Below, one piece after another: positions 1 through 7,135 of a stretch of 51,175 nt of DNA. The stretch's first letter is position 1. The number at the start of each line of letters is the position of its first letter. Source of the DNA: a virus; the IMG/VR virus record IMGVR_UViG_3300044858_005064, positions 1 to 51,175 of that record. One strand, written 5' to 3'. The notes under the pieces were generated by a model. That model searched no databases. It was not told the DNA's origin and saw only the letters and a list, made by a program, of their open reading frames with translations. Position numbers and translations under genes: made by a program.

Positions 1-2
1 CG

Positions 3-191
3 CTCTACGTGCTGTGCGTGAGCCGTAAGCAAGCGTTGGCCGCGGCGGGAGTGAGCGCAGTGCTTTACAGTCTTGGCGCGTACGGTGTCATGAGCTACAC
101 GCACAACATGTGGTATCTGCTGCCGTTGGCCTGCGGCGCGTTCGTTGGCACCTATGTAGCCGTGAAATACATGGGGGGCGGGCACGGATGA
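3..191 (+). CDS. small two-helix membrane protein, 5' end cut by window
   Basis: The reading frame is open from the first bases of the window, so the true start may lie upstream. The first start inside the window is a GTG at position 9, giving 60 residues. The visible part has two hydrophobic segments (about residues 8-30 and 34-53) separated by a short polar turn with aromatic residues, and ends in a Gly-rich, His-containing tail. This is a plausible inner-membrane protein of phage or host-like type. The segment [12 protein letters not shown] is reminiscent of short conserved membrane proteins seen in other large phages, but no function can be given. Its stop overlaps the next start (ATGA at 188-191), implying translational coupling. 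Confidence 0.6.
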   Translation, partial: LYVLCVSRKQALAAAGVSAVLYSLGAYGVMSYTHNMWYLLPLACGAFVGTYVAVKYMGGGHG

Positions 192-622
192 CGCCGTATC
201 GGCCGACGGTCATCGCCATTGATTTCGACCGGACGTTCACGAGCGACGTGGAATTTTGGCGCCTGTTTATTCGGCAGGCTGTGCAGCGTGGGCACCGAGT
301 GCTGTGCGTCACGGGCCGGTACGACACGCCCCAGAACAGGCTGCAGCTGGCGCAGGTGTTTGGCGAAGAGATATTTAAACGCCTCACGCGCTGCATATTC
401 TGCAACCATTCGCCCAAGCGCGCGATGACGCAGCAGCTGGGCTATAAAATCGATATCTGGATCGACGACATGCCCGAGGGAATTGGCGCCACGGACCCGA
501 AAGAGTTTAAAAAGCTAGAAGACCAGTTCGACGTGTGTGAAAGCCTGCCCATATTTGTAAACAGGGGCGTCAACCCCGATACTATATGGTTTCCGCCCGC
601 TTTCCCGCCCGCCGAGTTGTAA
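188..622 (+). CDS. HAD-superfamily phosphatase-like protein
   Basis: A 144-residue cytoplasmic protein. The ATG at 188 is preferred over an upstream in-frame GTG at 110 because it forms an ATGA overlap with the preceding stop. The N-terminus carries the HAD motif I as DFDRT (first Asp is the expected nucleophile, second the general acid/base). An SPKR segment supplies a motif III-type lysine, and IDDMPE fits the acidic motif IV that holds Mg2+. The length fits a minimal HAD fold with little or no cap domain, as in phage polynucleotide-phosphatase-like or 5'-nucleotidase-like proteins. The substrate cannot be told from the sequence. In the family the reaction is hydrolysis of a phosphate monoester through an aspartyl-phosphate. 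Neighbours are membrane proteins, which add no clue. Confidence 0.75.
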   Translation: MTPYRPTVIAIDFDRTFTSDVEFWRLFIRQAVQRGHRVLCVTGRYDTPQNRLQLAQVFGEEIFKRLTRCIFCNHSPKRAMTQQLGYKIDIWIDDMPEGIGATDPKEFKKLEDQFDVCESLPIFVNRGVNPDTIWFPPAFPPAEL

Positions 623-623
623 C

Positions 624-1004
624 ATGCTAGACCAGATCACGACGGCGTATATTACAGCCCTGTTCCTCATATTTGCCGGCTATGTCGCTGGGTACGTCGT
701 GGGGCGGCTGGACATTATTTACAACACGCTGCGCGCCCTGAAACGGGTGGCGTTTGGCGCCGAACCAGCAGGCGCTCCGAGCCCGGTCGAGCGCACCACG
801 CAGAAATCCCGTACGTTCAGCGCCACCGAGCCTGCGCCAAAGTCCACGCTGGCGCCCATAGATATCAATACCAGCACGTTTGTGACCGCTGTGAACACTG
901 CCGGCATGGAACGCGCCGGGTCAGGCGAGCTTGGCAAAACCACGGCGGTACAGGATGATATTGGCTCGTCTGTGTCCAAGTTAGCGCAGCTTAAAGGGAA
1001 ATAA
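624..1004 (+). CDS. single-pass membrane protein with disordered tail
   Basis: A 126-residue protein beginning one base after the HAD gene stop. One hydrophobic segment (about residues 8-30, rich in Ala, Gly, Tyr and Val) is followed by a basic patch (RALKRVAF), which places the N-terminus outside and the tail inside by the positive-inside rule. The remaining 85 residues are rich in Ala, Ser, Thr, Pro and Glu and look unstructured. I do not recognise a family. It may anchor something to the membrane during infection, but that is only inference from topology. Confidence 0.6.
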   Translation: MLDQITTAYITALFLIFAGYVAGYVVGRLDIIYNTLRALKRVAFGAEPAGAPSPVERTTQKSRTFSATEPAPKSTLAPIDINTSTFVTAVNTAGMERAGSGELGKTTAVQDDIGSSVSKLAQLKGK

Positions 1005-1006
1005 TC

Positions 1007-2041
1007 ATGGCCAAGGGTTTAGACGTCGGAACTTCTTTTATCGTCCTCGCCTCTGACAGCTTGGAGCCGATCAGCTACACCAGCGACGATAAGGCTGAAT
1101 TTATCAGCTACAAAGATTTCCGGGACGCGTTCTACGTCATCAAGCCCACGACGCCTGTGGCCACGAAGATGATTGAGAAGGGCCTGCAGGGCAAGGTGTT
1201 TGTCAAAGACACTGACGGGAGTTTCATTCTCATCGGCCAAGACGCCATTGATAAAGCCATCGAGCGCAACGAATCTGCCAAGCGCCCCATGTACCGCGGC
1301 GTTGTCTCCCCGAAAGAGAAAGAAGCCAAGCGCGTACTGGCGTTCATTCTCAAGGAAGTGGCTGGCAAAGCCACCGAAGAGGGCGAAAAGCTGGTGTTCT
1401 GCGTCCCAGCGCAGCCCGTGGACCAAGACGACGAAGACTTTGACGTCGGCTATCACGAAGACGTCGTCAAAGCTGTACTCGCCGAGCAGGGCTACGCTGC
1501 GCGGGCCATCAACGAAGCCGAGGCGCTGTGCTACTCTGAGCTGGCCAACGACGACTATACGGGGATTGGGCTTTCGTGGGGCGCTGGCATGGTGAACGTC
1601 TGTGTCATGCTCAACGGCGAGCCCACGGTGCTGTTCTCGACCACCAAGTCTGGCGACTGGATCGACAGAATGGCCGCTGTGGCAACTGGCGAAGAAGACT
1701 CTGTCGTGCAGGCTGAGAAAGAGCAGGGGGACTTCACTATTGGCGAGGCGAACGAGAACCCCGTATTAGCCGCGGTGGGCGCCTACTACGAGCGCCTGAT
1801 CGACTACACCACGAAGCAGCTGGCGGCGGCATTACTGGGCCACAAAGCGCTGCCCAAGTTCAAAGAGCCGTTATTGATAGCATTTGCAGGCGGGACAACG
1901 CGGGCCAAGGGCTTTCTGGAGACGTTTGAAAAGAAACTCGCCGAGAATAATTTTCCGCTGCCTATCAAAGAAGTGCGCCACGCCAATGATCCGTTGCATG
2001 CTGTGGCGCGTGGCTGCTTGATCGCCGCCAAGATTCTTTGA
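1007..2041 (+). CDS. actin/Hsp70-fold ATPase (ParM/MreB/DnaK-like)
   Basis: A 344-residue protein with the nucleotide-binding signature of the actin/Hsp70 superfamily. Phosphate-1 loop GLDVGTSF is at residues 4-11. NEAEAL in the middle resembles the connect-1 region. The phosphate-2-like loop GLSWGAGMV is near residue 187, and the adenosine motif IAFAGGTTRAKGF is near residue 289. The order and spacing fit the fold. The length is close to ParM or MreB rather than to DnaK, and no substrate-binding domain follows. Filament-forming relatives in phages and plasmids position DNA or virions; chaperone-like relatives exist too. Which applies cannot be decided here. The gene stands alone, with 88 bases of non-coding DNA after it, and has a Shine-Dalgarno AAGGGA upstream. 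Confidence 0.75.
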   Translation: MAKGLDVGTSFIVLASDSLEPISYTSDDKAEFISYKDFRDAFYVIKPTTPVATKMIEKGLQGKVFVKDTDGSFILIGQDAIDKAIERNESAKRPMYRGVVSPKEKEAKRVLAFILKEVAGKATEEGEKLVFCVPAQPVDQDDEDFDVGYHEDVVKAVLAEQGYAARAINEAEALCYSELANDDYTGIGLSWGAGMVNVCVMLNGEPTVLFSTTKSGDWIDRMAAVATGEEDSVVQAEKEQGDFTIGEANENPVLAAVGAYYERLIDYTTKQLAAALLGHKALPKFKEPLLIAFAGGTTRAKGFLETFEKKLAENNFPLPIKEVRHANDPLHAVARGCLIAAKIL

Positions 2042-2129
2042 GTCTTTCTGGACAGCTTTCCGGTCGCCCAGTACGATAGGCAGCTCGCCCGAGCGTGGCG
2101 GATGTAGAGTCGTTAACAAGGATGTTAAT
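2042..2129. other. short intergenic gap with small stem
   Basis: 88 bases without a gene. It holds GCTC-GCCC-GAGC (2083-2094) and the Shine-Dalgarno of the next gene. Nothing else is evident. Confidence 0.4.
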
Positions 2130-2588
2130 ATGGGCGGCCGGCGAGGATTTGACGGAATTATTATTGCGCATCTTGGCAACATCTCCGGCCGGCAACCAGA
2201 CAAAGAAAATCAGCTGAAATACTTACAGGCGGCTCTGGATGCTGGGTATCACATCTGCGCCGAGGTTGTTTTCAGCAACGGGGCGTTTCTGTTGCCGACG
2301 GCCAAGGGCATGCAGTACGCGCCGCCGGCATTTTTCTCAAAACAGCGCGTGTGGGCCCGCTGCCACGACGCCGACACGCTCGACGCGCTGTGCAACATCG
2401 GCGCCCACGCGTTTATTGCCACGGCGGCGGATTTAACGATGACCAGCCACCAATTCATCTGGACATTACCGCCGCGAGAGCTGGCGCCGCGTTCGATTGC
2501 CGTGTACCCCGAACTGGCCGCCGCAGACTGGCTGGACAACTATGAGCCGGCCGGGATCTGCAGCAACGAACCGTCAAGCTACATTTGA
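2130..2588 (+). CDS. glycerophosphodiesterase/PI-PLC-like protein with altered active site
   Basis: A 152-residue protein preceded by AAGGA. Its layout follows small TIM-barrel phosphodiesterase-like proteins: a first strand ending in a catalytic His (H14), then GNISG, then KEN, a long helix, AGYHICAEV, and a closing segment TSHQFIWTLPPRELAPRS followed by PAGICSNEP. Family members normally read HRGN at the first strand, E-I/V-D at the second and GHD soon after. Here those places are HLGN, EVV (residues 45-47) and LLPT, so the conserved Arg, Asp and second His are missing. The fold assignment is by pattern memory. The probable reading is a binding protein or a divergent enzyme. Confidence 0.6.
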   Translation: MGGRRGFDGIIIAHLGNISGRQPDKENQLKYLQAALDAGYHICAEVVFSNGAFLLPTAKGMQYAPPAFFSKQRVWARCHDADTLDALCNIGAHAFIATAADLTMTSHQFIWTLPPRELAPRSIAVYPELAAADWLDNYEPAGICSNEPSSYI

Positions 2589-2626
2589 CCGTTTGTTTCT
2601 CTCTGTTCTTTGACAACTCAGGGTTG

Positions 2627-2662
2627 AGCTGCGTATCCCTTATGCTGAGGGTAATACGAGCT
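2627..2662. other. stem-loop upstream of structured RNA
   Basis: AGCT at 2627-2630 and AGCT at 2659-2662 close an imperfect hairpin whose inner arms are GTATCCCT and AGGGTAATAC (a two-base bulge). It lies in the gene-free stretch just before the candidate structured RNA. It could be its promoter-proximal leader or an independent fold. There is no T-tract, so it is not a convincing terminator for the gene before it. Confidence 0.4.
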
Positions 2663-2676
2663 GTTAAACTGAAGGT

Positions 2677-2895
2677 GTGTCAAAAGTTAGTCGTGGTGGC
2701 CGGCTGGTTAGGCGTTTCTTCTGGAGCAGGGATGCGAAGGGGGTTACAGGTTCCGTGGTCAGATTTTGTCGGGCTCACGGGTGGAGGAGTAGCGAATGCC
2801 ACACTGGTTAATTTATTAACCTTGTAAGTCGCTACAGAATTCCGGCTTCGGCTGGAACCGGACTCGCGGAAGGGGATCGCGAGGGCTTTTGACAC
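2677..2895 (+). ncRNA. candidate structured non-coding RNA, about 219 nt
   Basis: No gene is visible between 2589 and about 2955. Within it, GTGTCAAAAG (2677-2686) is perfectly complementary to CTTTTGACAC (2886-2895), forming a 10-bp closing helix. Nested, mutually compatible helices lie inside: CCGTG/CACGG (2753-2757 with 2776-2780), GTAGCGA/TCGCTAC (2789-2795 with 2829-2835) enclosing GGTTAA/TTAACC (2806-2811 with 2816-2821), TTCCGGC/GCTGGAA (2840-2846 with 2851-2857) capped by a TTCG tetraloop with a C-G closing pair, and CTCGCG/CGCGAG (2863-2868 with 2878-2883). A stable tetraloop plus a long-range closing helix is typical of functional RNAs. I cannot match it to tmRNA, RNase P, SRP or 6S RNA. 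The strand is inferred from the neighbouring genes. The 5' part (2687-2752) has only weak pairings. Confidence 0.55.
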
Positions 2896-2911
2896 ATTAG
2901 TTATTCCGGGA

Positions 2912-2926
2912 TTCGCGAAACGCGAA
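2912..2926. other. small perfect hairpin before holin-like gene
   Basis: TTCGCG, loop AAA, CGCGAA: a 6-bp perfect stem ending 29 bases before the chosen start of the next gene. There is no T-tract. It may be the 3' end of the upstream RNA unit or a leader element of the next gene. Confidence 0.35.
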
Positions 2927-2955
2927 AGTCGTTGGCAACAAAGCAGTTACGCGCT

Positions 2956-3312
2956 ATGGACCATGATTACTTACACGCGTTATCAGTGTTTAGCAGCGCC
3001 TTTGGGGCGGCGGCTTTTGCTGGGCTGGCAACCCTTTTGCGGTTTGCGCGGAAACTGTCTAAACTAGCAGTGGTCAGCGCGATGCTTAACGCCGGGTTTC
3101 TGGGGTTAGCGATTGCGCTGATCTGGTATCAAAACTACCGCAAAGCTGAGAATGTATACGGCTTGATCGGAATTTGCGTGCTGGCCGGCATGGGCGGCTC
3201 CACGTTGACCGATTTGGCTATTTCGCTGTTGTCCGGGGCTGGTATTAAAGTCACCATCGTCCATGAACGCGATCACGCAGGAGATCCCGCCGATGAGCAT
3301 GACCACCCGTAA
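2956..3312 (+). CDS. holin-like membrane protein
   Basis: Start chosen at ATG 2956 (118 residues); a TTG at 2932 is in frame but less likely. Three hydrophobic segments (about residues 10-29, 38-58 and 68-92), a short charged N-terminus and a hydrophilic, His/Asp-rich C-tail give the class I holin topology. The segment GMGGSTLTDLAISLLSGAG resembles the last helix of LydA-type and related phage holins. Holins permeabilise the inner membrane at the end of infection. The next small gene overlaps its 3' end, an arrangement common in lysis cassettes. No endolysin is adjacent, although peptidoglycan-binding and protease genes follow a few kilobases later. Family assignment is by resemblance only. 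Confidence 0.5.
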   Translation: MDHDYLHALSVFSSAFGAAAFAGLATLLRFARKLSKLAVVSAMLNAGFLGLAIALIWYQNYRKAENVYGLIGICVLAGMGGSTLTDLAISLLSGAGIKVTIVHERDHAGDPADEHDHP

Positions 3313-3454
3313 ATGTCTGAGCGTTGTGTCGTGGGGCGCGTCGCTCTTGTTCTGCGGCCTGTTGCTCTTTTCAGCCTACGCTGCCGCGGCGCATAAAACC
3401 GCTGACGCCAGCCCACCGATCGAGGCGACGACGACGATTCAAGCTCAACCCTGA
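3293..3454 (+). CDS. small exported or membrane-anchored protein overlapping the holin-like gene
   Basis: Start set at ATG 3293 because CAGGAG lies about 9 bases upstream; an earlier in-frame ATG at 3263 lacks this. The 53-residue product has a basic N-terminus (TTRK), one hydrophobic stretch of about 20 residues, an AYAAAA signal-peptidase-like site and a short Thr/Pro-rich tail. The first 20 bases overlap the upstream gene in another frame. Size, overlap and location suggest an accessory lysis protein, but there is no lipobox and no coiled coil, so a spanin assignment is not supported. Confidence 0.5.
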   Translation: MSMTTRKCLSVVSWGASLLFCGLLLFSAYAAAAHKTADASPPIEATTTIQAQP

Positions 3455-3460
3455 CACTAG

Positions 3461-3532
3461 TGCCTGATAGCTCAACGGTAGAGCGCGCGGCTGTTAACCG
3501 CTAGGTTCTAGGTTCAAATCCTAGTCAGGCAG
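3461..3532 (+). tRNA. tRNA-Asn (anticodon GTT)
   Basis: A full cloverleaf can be drawn. The acceptor stem TGCCTGA/TCAGGCA is 7 bp perfect, followed by T8 A9. The D arm is GCTC-AACGGTA-GAGC. The anticodon loop CTGTTAA holds GTT, and the T arm is CTAGG-TTCAAAT-CCTAG. The discriminator is G, as in bacterial tRNA-Asn. The first anticodon-stem pair is a C-T mismatch. CCA is not encoded: the genome continues G-CA-CACA, so the 3' end must be added. It is the only tRNA found in the window and lies between the small exported protein and the next gene. Confidence 0.93.
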
Positions 3533-3549
3533 CACACACGGAGAAAACC

Positions 3550-3759
3550 ATGGACCGGTTCGAGTTGGAAGAAGCGATCACGGCTTGTTTTAATACAACA
3601 GAAGACCTGAAGTTAATCACGGGCCGTGTGTTAGACGGCGAGACCACACCGGACATGCTGGCCAACACGCTGATTGGAATCCAAGAGCTTCACGAACTGC
3701 GCTGCCAGAAGGTGTGGGATATTTTCTCGACATTAATCGAACGCGGCATTATTTCGTAA
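3550..3759 (+). CDS. small acidic helical phage protein
   Basis: 69 residues, start preceded by GGAGAAAACC. It is all-helical in appearance and acidic, with N-terminal ELEEAITACFNTTEDL and a second amphipathic half ending in LIERGIIS. Proteins of this size with a similar FELEEAI...TEDL opening occur in many large phages without known function. There are no membrane segments and no cysteine motif. Confidence 0.65.
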   Translation: MDRFELEEAITACFNTTEDLKLITGRVLDGETTPDMLANTLIGIQELHELRCQKVWDIFSTLIERGIIS

Positions 3760-3778
3760 GACATCCTGAAGGCCAGCT

Positions 3779-4945
3779 ATGGACAGCTTATCAGCGCTTG
3801 ATCCGCTGGCATGGGATCCTGAGTTTCTGCAAGAACATCCGGCGTATGCTGCCGGCAATGCGCTGGGCTGGCTCTATCGGGGCGACAAGCAGGCCAGCAC
3901 CAATCAGCCGCTTTCGGGCCGGCTGTATGTCTCTAAGTCCGGCTGGCTTTTACTCTCGGTGCCCAACGCCCTTGTACGGGGTGTCTTCGACGCCTTGACC
4001 GCCCCGGGCGCTGAACTTCCCACCGCGGGCGTTATGAACGTGCCCAACGTGGCGAACGAGCTGTTAAACGCGCATATATCGGTCATGACAGGCGATGAGG
4101 TCGCATCCATCGGCGCGAACAAAATCAATGAGCGCGGCCACATGTTCGGCTACGCGCTGGGCGCCCTGAAAGAAATCGACGTGCGCAACGTCGACGGCGT
4201 GAGCAAAGTCTGGGCGCTGCAAGTCACAAGCCCCGCGCTGTCTGCGCTGCGCAAGAGCTACGGCTTATCTCCGATGCCCAAGGACGACGAGCCGTTTCAC
4301 ATTACCGTGGCTGTGCGCCGCAAGAACGTGCTGCGCCACAACAGCGTGAGCAAGGGCAACGCGGACGAGAACACCATGCCTGTTCAAGCATCGAGCCGCG
4401 GCGAGTTGAAGGCGGCTAGCCAACTTTCCCGCTCGGGACAAAAAGACCTGTTACATGGCGGAAAAGCCGATAATATGCCCGACCGGGAATTTGCCACCAA
4501 AGCCCTTCAAGAAGGACAAGCAGATGAGCGCGAACACACAGACAATGATCAAGTCGCCAAAGAAATTGCCAAGGATCACCTGTCCCAAGACCCGCGCTAC
4601 TACGAAAAAGAAACGCTCGTAGAGAAGATGAGCGAAAGCGTGTACGCCCAGCAGCTCGCGCAGTCGTTGCTGCAGCGGCCGCTGAAGTACGACTACAACA
4701 AGCCTGTGTTTGAGAACGTCCAGAATCACTTGCAGACAGTCAAGCAGCGCGGGGACTTCATCCTGCAGGCCCAGCAAAATCAGCAGCGCTACCGGGCGGC
4801 GCTGGACCCCAAATATAGATATCAATTGGCCCTGCAGGCGTTTCGCGGCAACATGCCCGGACCATCGTGGCAGGACCAGTTGATCTCGCAGTATGGTTCT
4901 GGCGCGCTGAACCAGATTTCCAGCTGGGCCGGAGGGCCGAAATAA
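3779..4945 (+). CDS. phage protein with 2H-phosphoesterase-like motifs and a helical tail
   Basis: 388 residues, start at ATG 3779 with GAAGG upstream. The N-terminal 180 residues contain two His-x-Ser/Thr-x signatures on hydrophobic strands, HISV at residues 99-102 and HITV at 174-177. This is the pattern and approximate spacing of 2H phosphoesterases (LigT/CPDase type, which act on 2',5' or cyclic phosphates). From about residue 190 the protein becomes polar and helical (Gln, Lys, Glu, Asp), with a Tyr/Gln-rich C-terminal part ending QISSWAGG. The tail looks like a structural or virion-associated region. A double motif could occur by chance, so the enzymatic reading is tentative. Confidence 0.5.
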   Translation: MDSLSALDPLAWDPEFLQEHPAYAAGNALGWLYRGDKQASTNQPLSGRLYVSKSGWLLLSVPNALVRGVFDALTAPGAELPTAGVMNVPNVANELLNAHISVMTGDEVASIGANKINERGHMFGYALGALKEIDVRNVDGVSKVWALQVTSPALSALRKSYGLSPMPKDDEPFHITVAVRRKNVLRHNSVSKGNADENTMPVQASSRGELKAASQLSRSGQKDLLHGGKADNMPDREFATKALQEGQADEREHTDNDQVAKEIAKDHLSQDPRYYEKETLVEKMSESVYAQQLAQSLLQRPLKYDYNKPVFENVQNHLQTVKQRGDFILQAQQNQQRYRAALDPKYRYQLALQAFRGNMPGPSWQDQLISQYGSGALNQISSWAGGPK

Positions 4946-4946
4946 C

Positions 4947-5210
4947 ATGCCGAATGTGTTCGACACGTTGCGCAACAAGATTTGGCCGAAGCCGAAGCCG
5001 ACACCAACCCCGGTGCCGCAGCCTGAGCCGCTCTCCGCGCTGGACTACGTCAAGGCGTGGCGGGTGCTCAAAAATATTCCGGTGCATAAATTAGCCCCCG
5101 TTGTGCTGTCGAGCGGGTTTGTGCTTTTTTTAGCTATCAGCGGCGTACTCGCGTGGGCGGCGGTGCTCCTGCGCTTTATGCTCGACATCATATTCATGTT
5201 TAATCGGTAA
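4947..5210 (+). CDS. small C-terminally anchored membrane protein
   Basis: 87 residues, starting one base after the upstream stop, with GGAGG 11 bases before the ATG. It has a KPKPTPTPVPQPEP proline-rich linker at residues 15-28, a helical charged middle, then one or two hydrophobic segments (about residues 51-85) to the end. The proline-rich linker followed by a tail anchor suggests that it holds a partner near the membrane or inside the virion. No family is recognised. Confidence 0.6.
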   Translation: MPNVFDTLRNKIWPKPKPTPTPVPQPEPLSALDYVKAWRVLKNIPVHKLAPVVLSSGFVLFLAISGVLAWAAVLLRFMLDIIFMFNR

Positions 5211-5214
5211 TATC

Positions 5215-6246
5215 ATGTTTGAAAAGCTTACAGCAACTGAGTGGCAGCGCGTCCCGGCCCGAATCGCCGAGCTGATGCCCTGCGCTATCGCCGTCAAAGT
5301 CGCGCACGAAATCGCCGCGGACAAGGCTGGTTTGTTAAGTGTTGGCGTGGCGACATGGGCACCTGATACCAATGCCGTGACGCTGTATTTGCCAGAACGG
5401 GCTACCAAGCAGGCTGTCGATATCTACGAACGCGAAATGGTTGATAGTGCCCGCCCGTTGGCTATCGTCAGTGGCCCGCAGCCGGACTGGGACTACGAGC
5501 TGATTGTGAAGCGCGGCGCCCTCTCGAACTGGACGGCCGGTGCATGGGACACGGCCAATAAATTACTGGGTGGACCGACGCCGCTGTCCAACGGTATTGT
5601 CAGCGGGTTGGTCGCCGGCGGACTGGGGTACGGCGCTGGCGCACTTGCCGAGCACTTGTTCCCCGAGCGGTATATCCAGCGGGGCAAATTACGGCGCACA
5701 CTGGGTAATGCGGGGCTACTGTTTGGCGCCGGCATTGGGCTCAATAACGCCTATGCCAACTCGCGGGCGATGAAAACAAATCTGTTTCAGGGCTTGCTCA
5801 CGCGTAATGACACACCAGTGAAATACAGCGCCGCCGAAAAGCTCGCGTTTGATTTCCATCCGGGGCCGAATCCGATGGTGCCCGGCGACTCTGGGCTGTA
5901 TTCGCCCACGGTGTCGGTGCCGCAGTTTAATAGCGCCGCGTGGAATGACGTGCAGCGCGGCATGGCCTACGGATATCAAAATCACACGCCGCCCCAGTAT
6001 GCCGCGGCGACGACAGGACTTATGGCCGGGCTCAGCACGCAAAACCGATCGCCGATTATCCGGCCGATTGACGTCATTCACGGGATTGCGTCCGCGGGCG
6101 TTGGGCTGGCGACGGCAAATCTCGCGGGCCGTACCTTGTCTGCGTTGGCCGGGTTAACGCCCGAAGGGCAGAATAAGTTACAGGACATGGGTTTGTGGGG
6201 CGGCATGATGCACGCCATTGTGCCGCAACTCTTTGGGTCACGTTAA
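5215..6246 (+). CDS. glycine-rich membrane-interacting phage protein
   Basis: 343 residues, start four bases after the previous stop. The first 110 residues look globular. From about residue 118 come Gly/Ala-rich hydrophobic stretches (SGLVAGGLGYGAGALAEHLF and GNAGLLFGAGIGL) separated by a basic loop (RGKLRRTLGN). A further Gly-rich segment near residue 290 is followed by a last hydrophobic run before LFGSR. The same Gly-rich hairpin style recurs in the protein at 11956-13224. Such proteins near structural genes may be internal virion or ejection proteins that enter the host envelope. That role is inference; no known domain is recognised. Confidence 0.5.
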   Translation: MFEKLTATEWQRVPARIAELMPCAIAVKVAHEIAADKAGLLSVGVATWAPDTNAVTLYLPERATKQAVDIYEREMVDSARPLAIVSGPQPDWDYELIVKRGALSNWTAGAWDTANKLLGGPTPLSNGIVSGLVAGGLGYGAGALAEHLFPERYIQRGKLRRTLGNAGLLFGAGIGLNNAYANSRAMKTNLFQGLLTRNDTPVKYSAAEKLAFDFHPGPNPMVPGDSGLYSPTVSVPQFNSAAWNDVQRGMAYGYQNHTPPQYAAATTGLMAGLSTQNRSPIIRPIDVIHGIASAGVGLATANLAGRTLSALAGLTPEGQNKLQDMGLWGGMMHAIVPQLFGSR

Positions 6247-6274
6247 TTACAGTAACGGCTGTTGCTGTCTCCGG

Positions 6275-6299
6275 GGTTCTCTGGCACAATAGAGAAACC
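6275..6299. promoter_or_regulatory. hairpin in leader of next gene
   Basis: GGTTCTCT (6275-6282) pairs with AGAGAAACC (6291-6299) as 8 bp with one bulged A, loop GGCACAAT. It lies in the 73-base gap before the gene at 6320, 14 bases ahead of a strong Shine-Dalgarno. No T-tract follows, so a processing site or leader element is more likely than a terminator. Confidence 0.4.
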
Positions 6300-6319
6300 T
6301 ACTCACAGGAGATATACAC

Positions 6320-6697
6320 ATGGCCACAAAGAAAAGTGTTACAACGGTACGCGAAGAGCTGCGTGTGCTGAATGATTCCGTCAATGATGTCACGCCGGCC
6401 GCAGACGACACAAACAGCTGGCTGACCCCCGAATTCTGGACGATGGCCGCGGGCGCCGTGTCGAATTTGGTAATGGTTGCGGTGATGATCGGCTGGATCA
6501 ACACGTCTGACGCTGAAACAATCACTAAGGCCCTGACGGCGCTCCTTGGCGCAACACAGGTCGTGGTACTCAACAGCGCGCTGATTTGGAAGTACATCTC
6601 CGGCCGCACGCAGATCCGGGCCAAGATGATCGACGCCCGATTCCGATACATGGAAGCGATTGCAGTTGAAAAACTGCGGTCAGACGGGAGTTTCTAA
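6320..6697 (+). CDS. two-helix membrane protein, holin-like topology
   Basis: 125 residues, strong Shine-Dalgarno (ACAGGAGATATACAC before ATG). The polar N-terminus of about 30 residues is followed by SWLTPEFWTMAAGAVSNL and a first membrane helix, a short TSDAETITK loop, a second helix ending in ALIWKY, and a basic C-tail SGRTQIRAK. Two-helix proteins with this EFWTM...IWKYISGRT pattern occur in other large phages and are often called holin or putative membrane protein. The true role is not visible. The next gene, two bases downstream, is also membrane-anchored, so the two probably work together. Confidence 0.6.
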   Translation: MATKKSVTTVREELRVLNDSVNDVTPAADDTNSWLTPEFWTMAAGAVSNLVMVAVMIGWINTSDAETITKALTALLGATQVVVLNSALIWKYISGRTQIRAKMIDARFRYMEAIAVEKLRSDGSF

Positions 6698-6699
6698 GC

Positions 6700-7104
6700 A
6701 TGCAACTGGAAGAGCTGGAAGCCAAAGTGAACGCGTCGCCCGCCCTGCGCGAGCTGCGCGATAAGTGCATGACAGAGATGTCTTTTCGCGTGGACAACTC
6801 TGCGCAGTTTGGCATTATTTTGATTCTCAGCATGATCTCTTTGGCCATTCAAATCGCCACGTACTGCAAGAACAAAAATAAAGCTGAACTGCTGCAGGAC
6901 ATGCGGAACATTCGGACCTTGCCGCCGCGGAAGCTGATGCGCTTGCGGCGCCGGGTGAACAAGCTGTGGCGCGAAGAATTTCCTGATTACCCGGTGAATC
7001 CAAGGGATCCGAATCCCATGCTGACGGTTATGTATGAATTGGGAGAAACTGCCGAGGACGCGGCGCTCAATGAGCTGCTGGCCCTCGCGAACGTACCGGA
7101 CTAA
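6700..7104 (+). CDS. single-pass membrane protein with basic domain
   Basis: 134 residues, start two bases after the previous stop, with GGGAG upstream. A helical N-terminal region of about 35 residues is followed by one hydrophobic helix (FGIILILSMISLAIQIATY, about residues 37-55) and a strongly basic segment (KNKNK; RKLMRLRRRVNKLWREEF). The C-terminus is acidic. No family is recognised. It appears paired with the upstream two-helix protein. Confidence 0.6.
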   Translation: MQLEELEAKVNASPALRELRDKCMTEMSFRVDNSAQFGIILILSMISLAIQIATYCKNKNKAELLQDMRNIRTLPPRKLMRLRRRVNKLWREEFPDYPVNPRDPNPMLTVMYELGETAEDAALNELLALANVPD

Positions 7105-7135
7105 TCTTTTCTTTTCGCTTGCAAGGACGCAACGC

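Noticed and set aside
2585-2827. 80-codon open frame in the structured-RNA region
   Set aside because: No ribosome site, unusual composition compared with neighbours, and it covers several helices of the candidate RNA.
2832-2850. Resemblance of CTACAGAATTCCGGCTTCG to the conserved ACAGAAnCCGGCUU block of RNase P RNA
   Set aside because: The upstream GTCGGGCTC (2769-2777) would give only a few P4 pairs, no other RNase P core block is present, and a further hairpin lies between this block and the closing helix. A covariance-model search with RF00010 would settle it.
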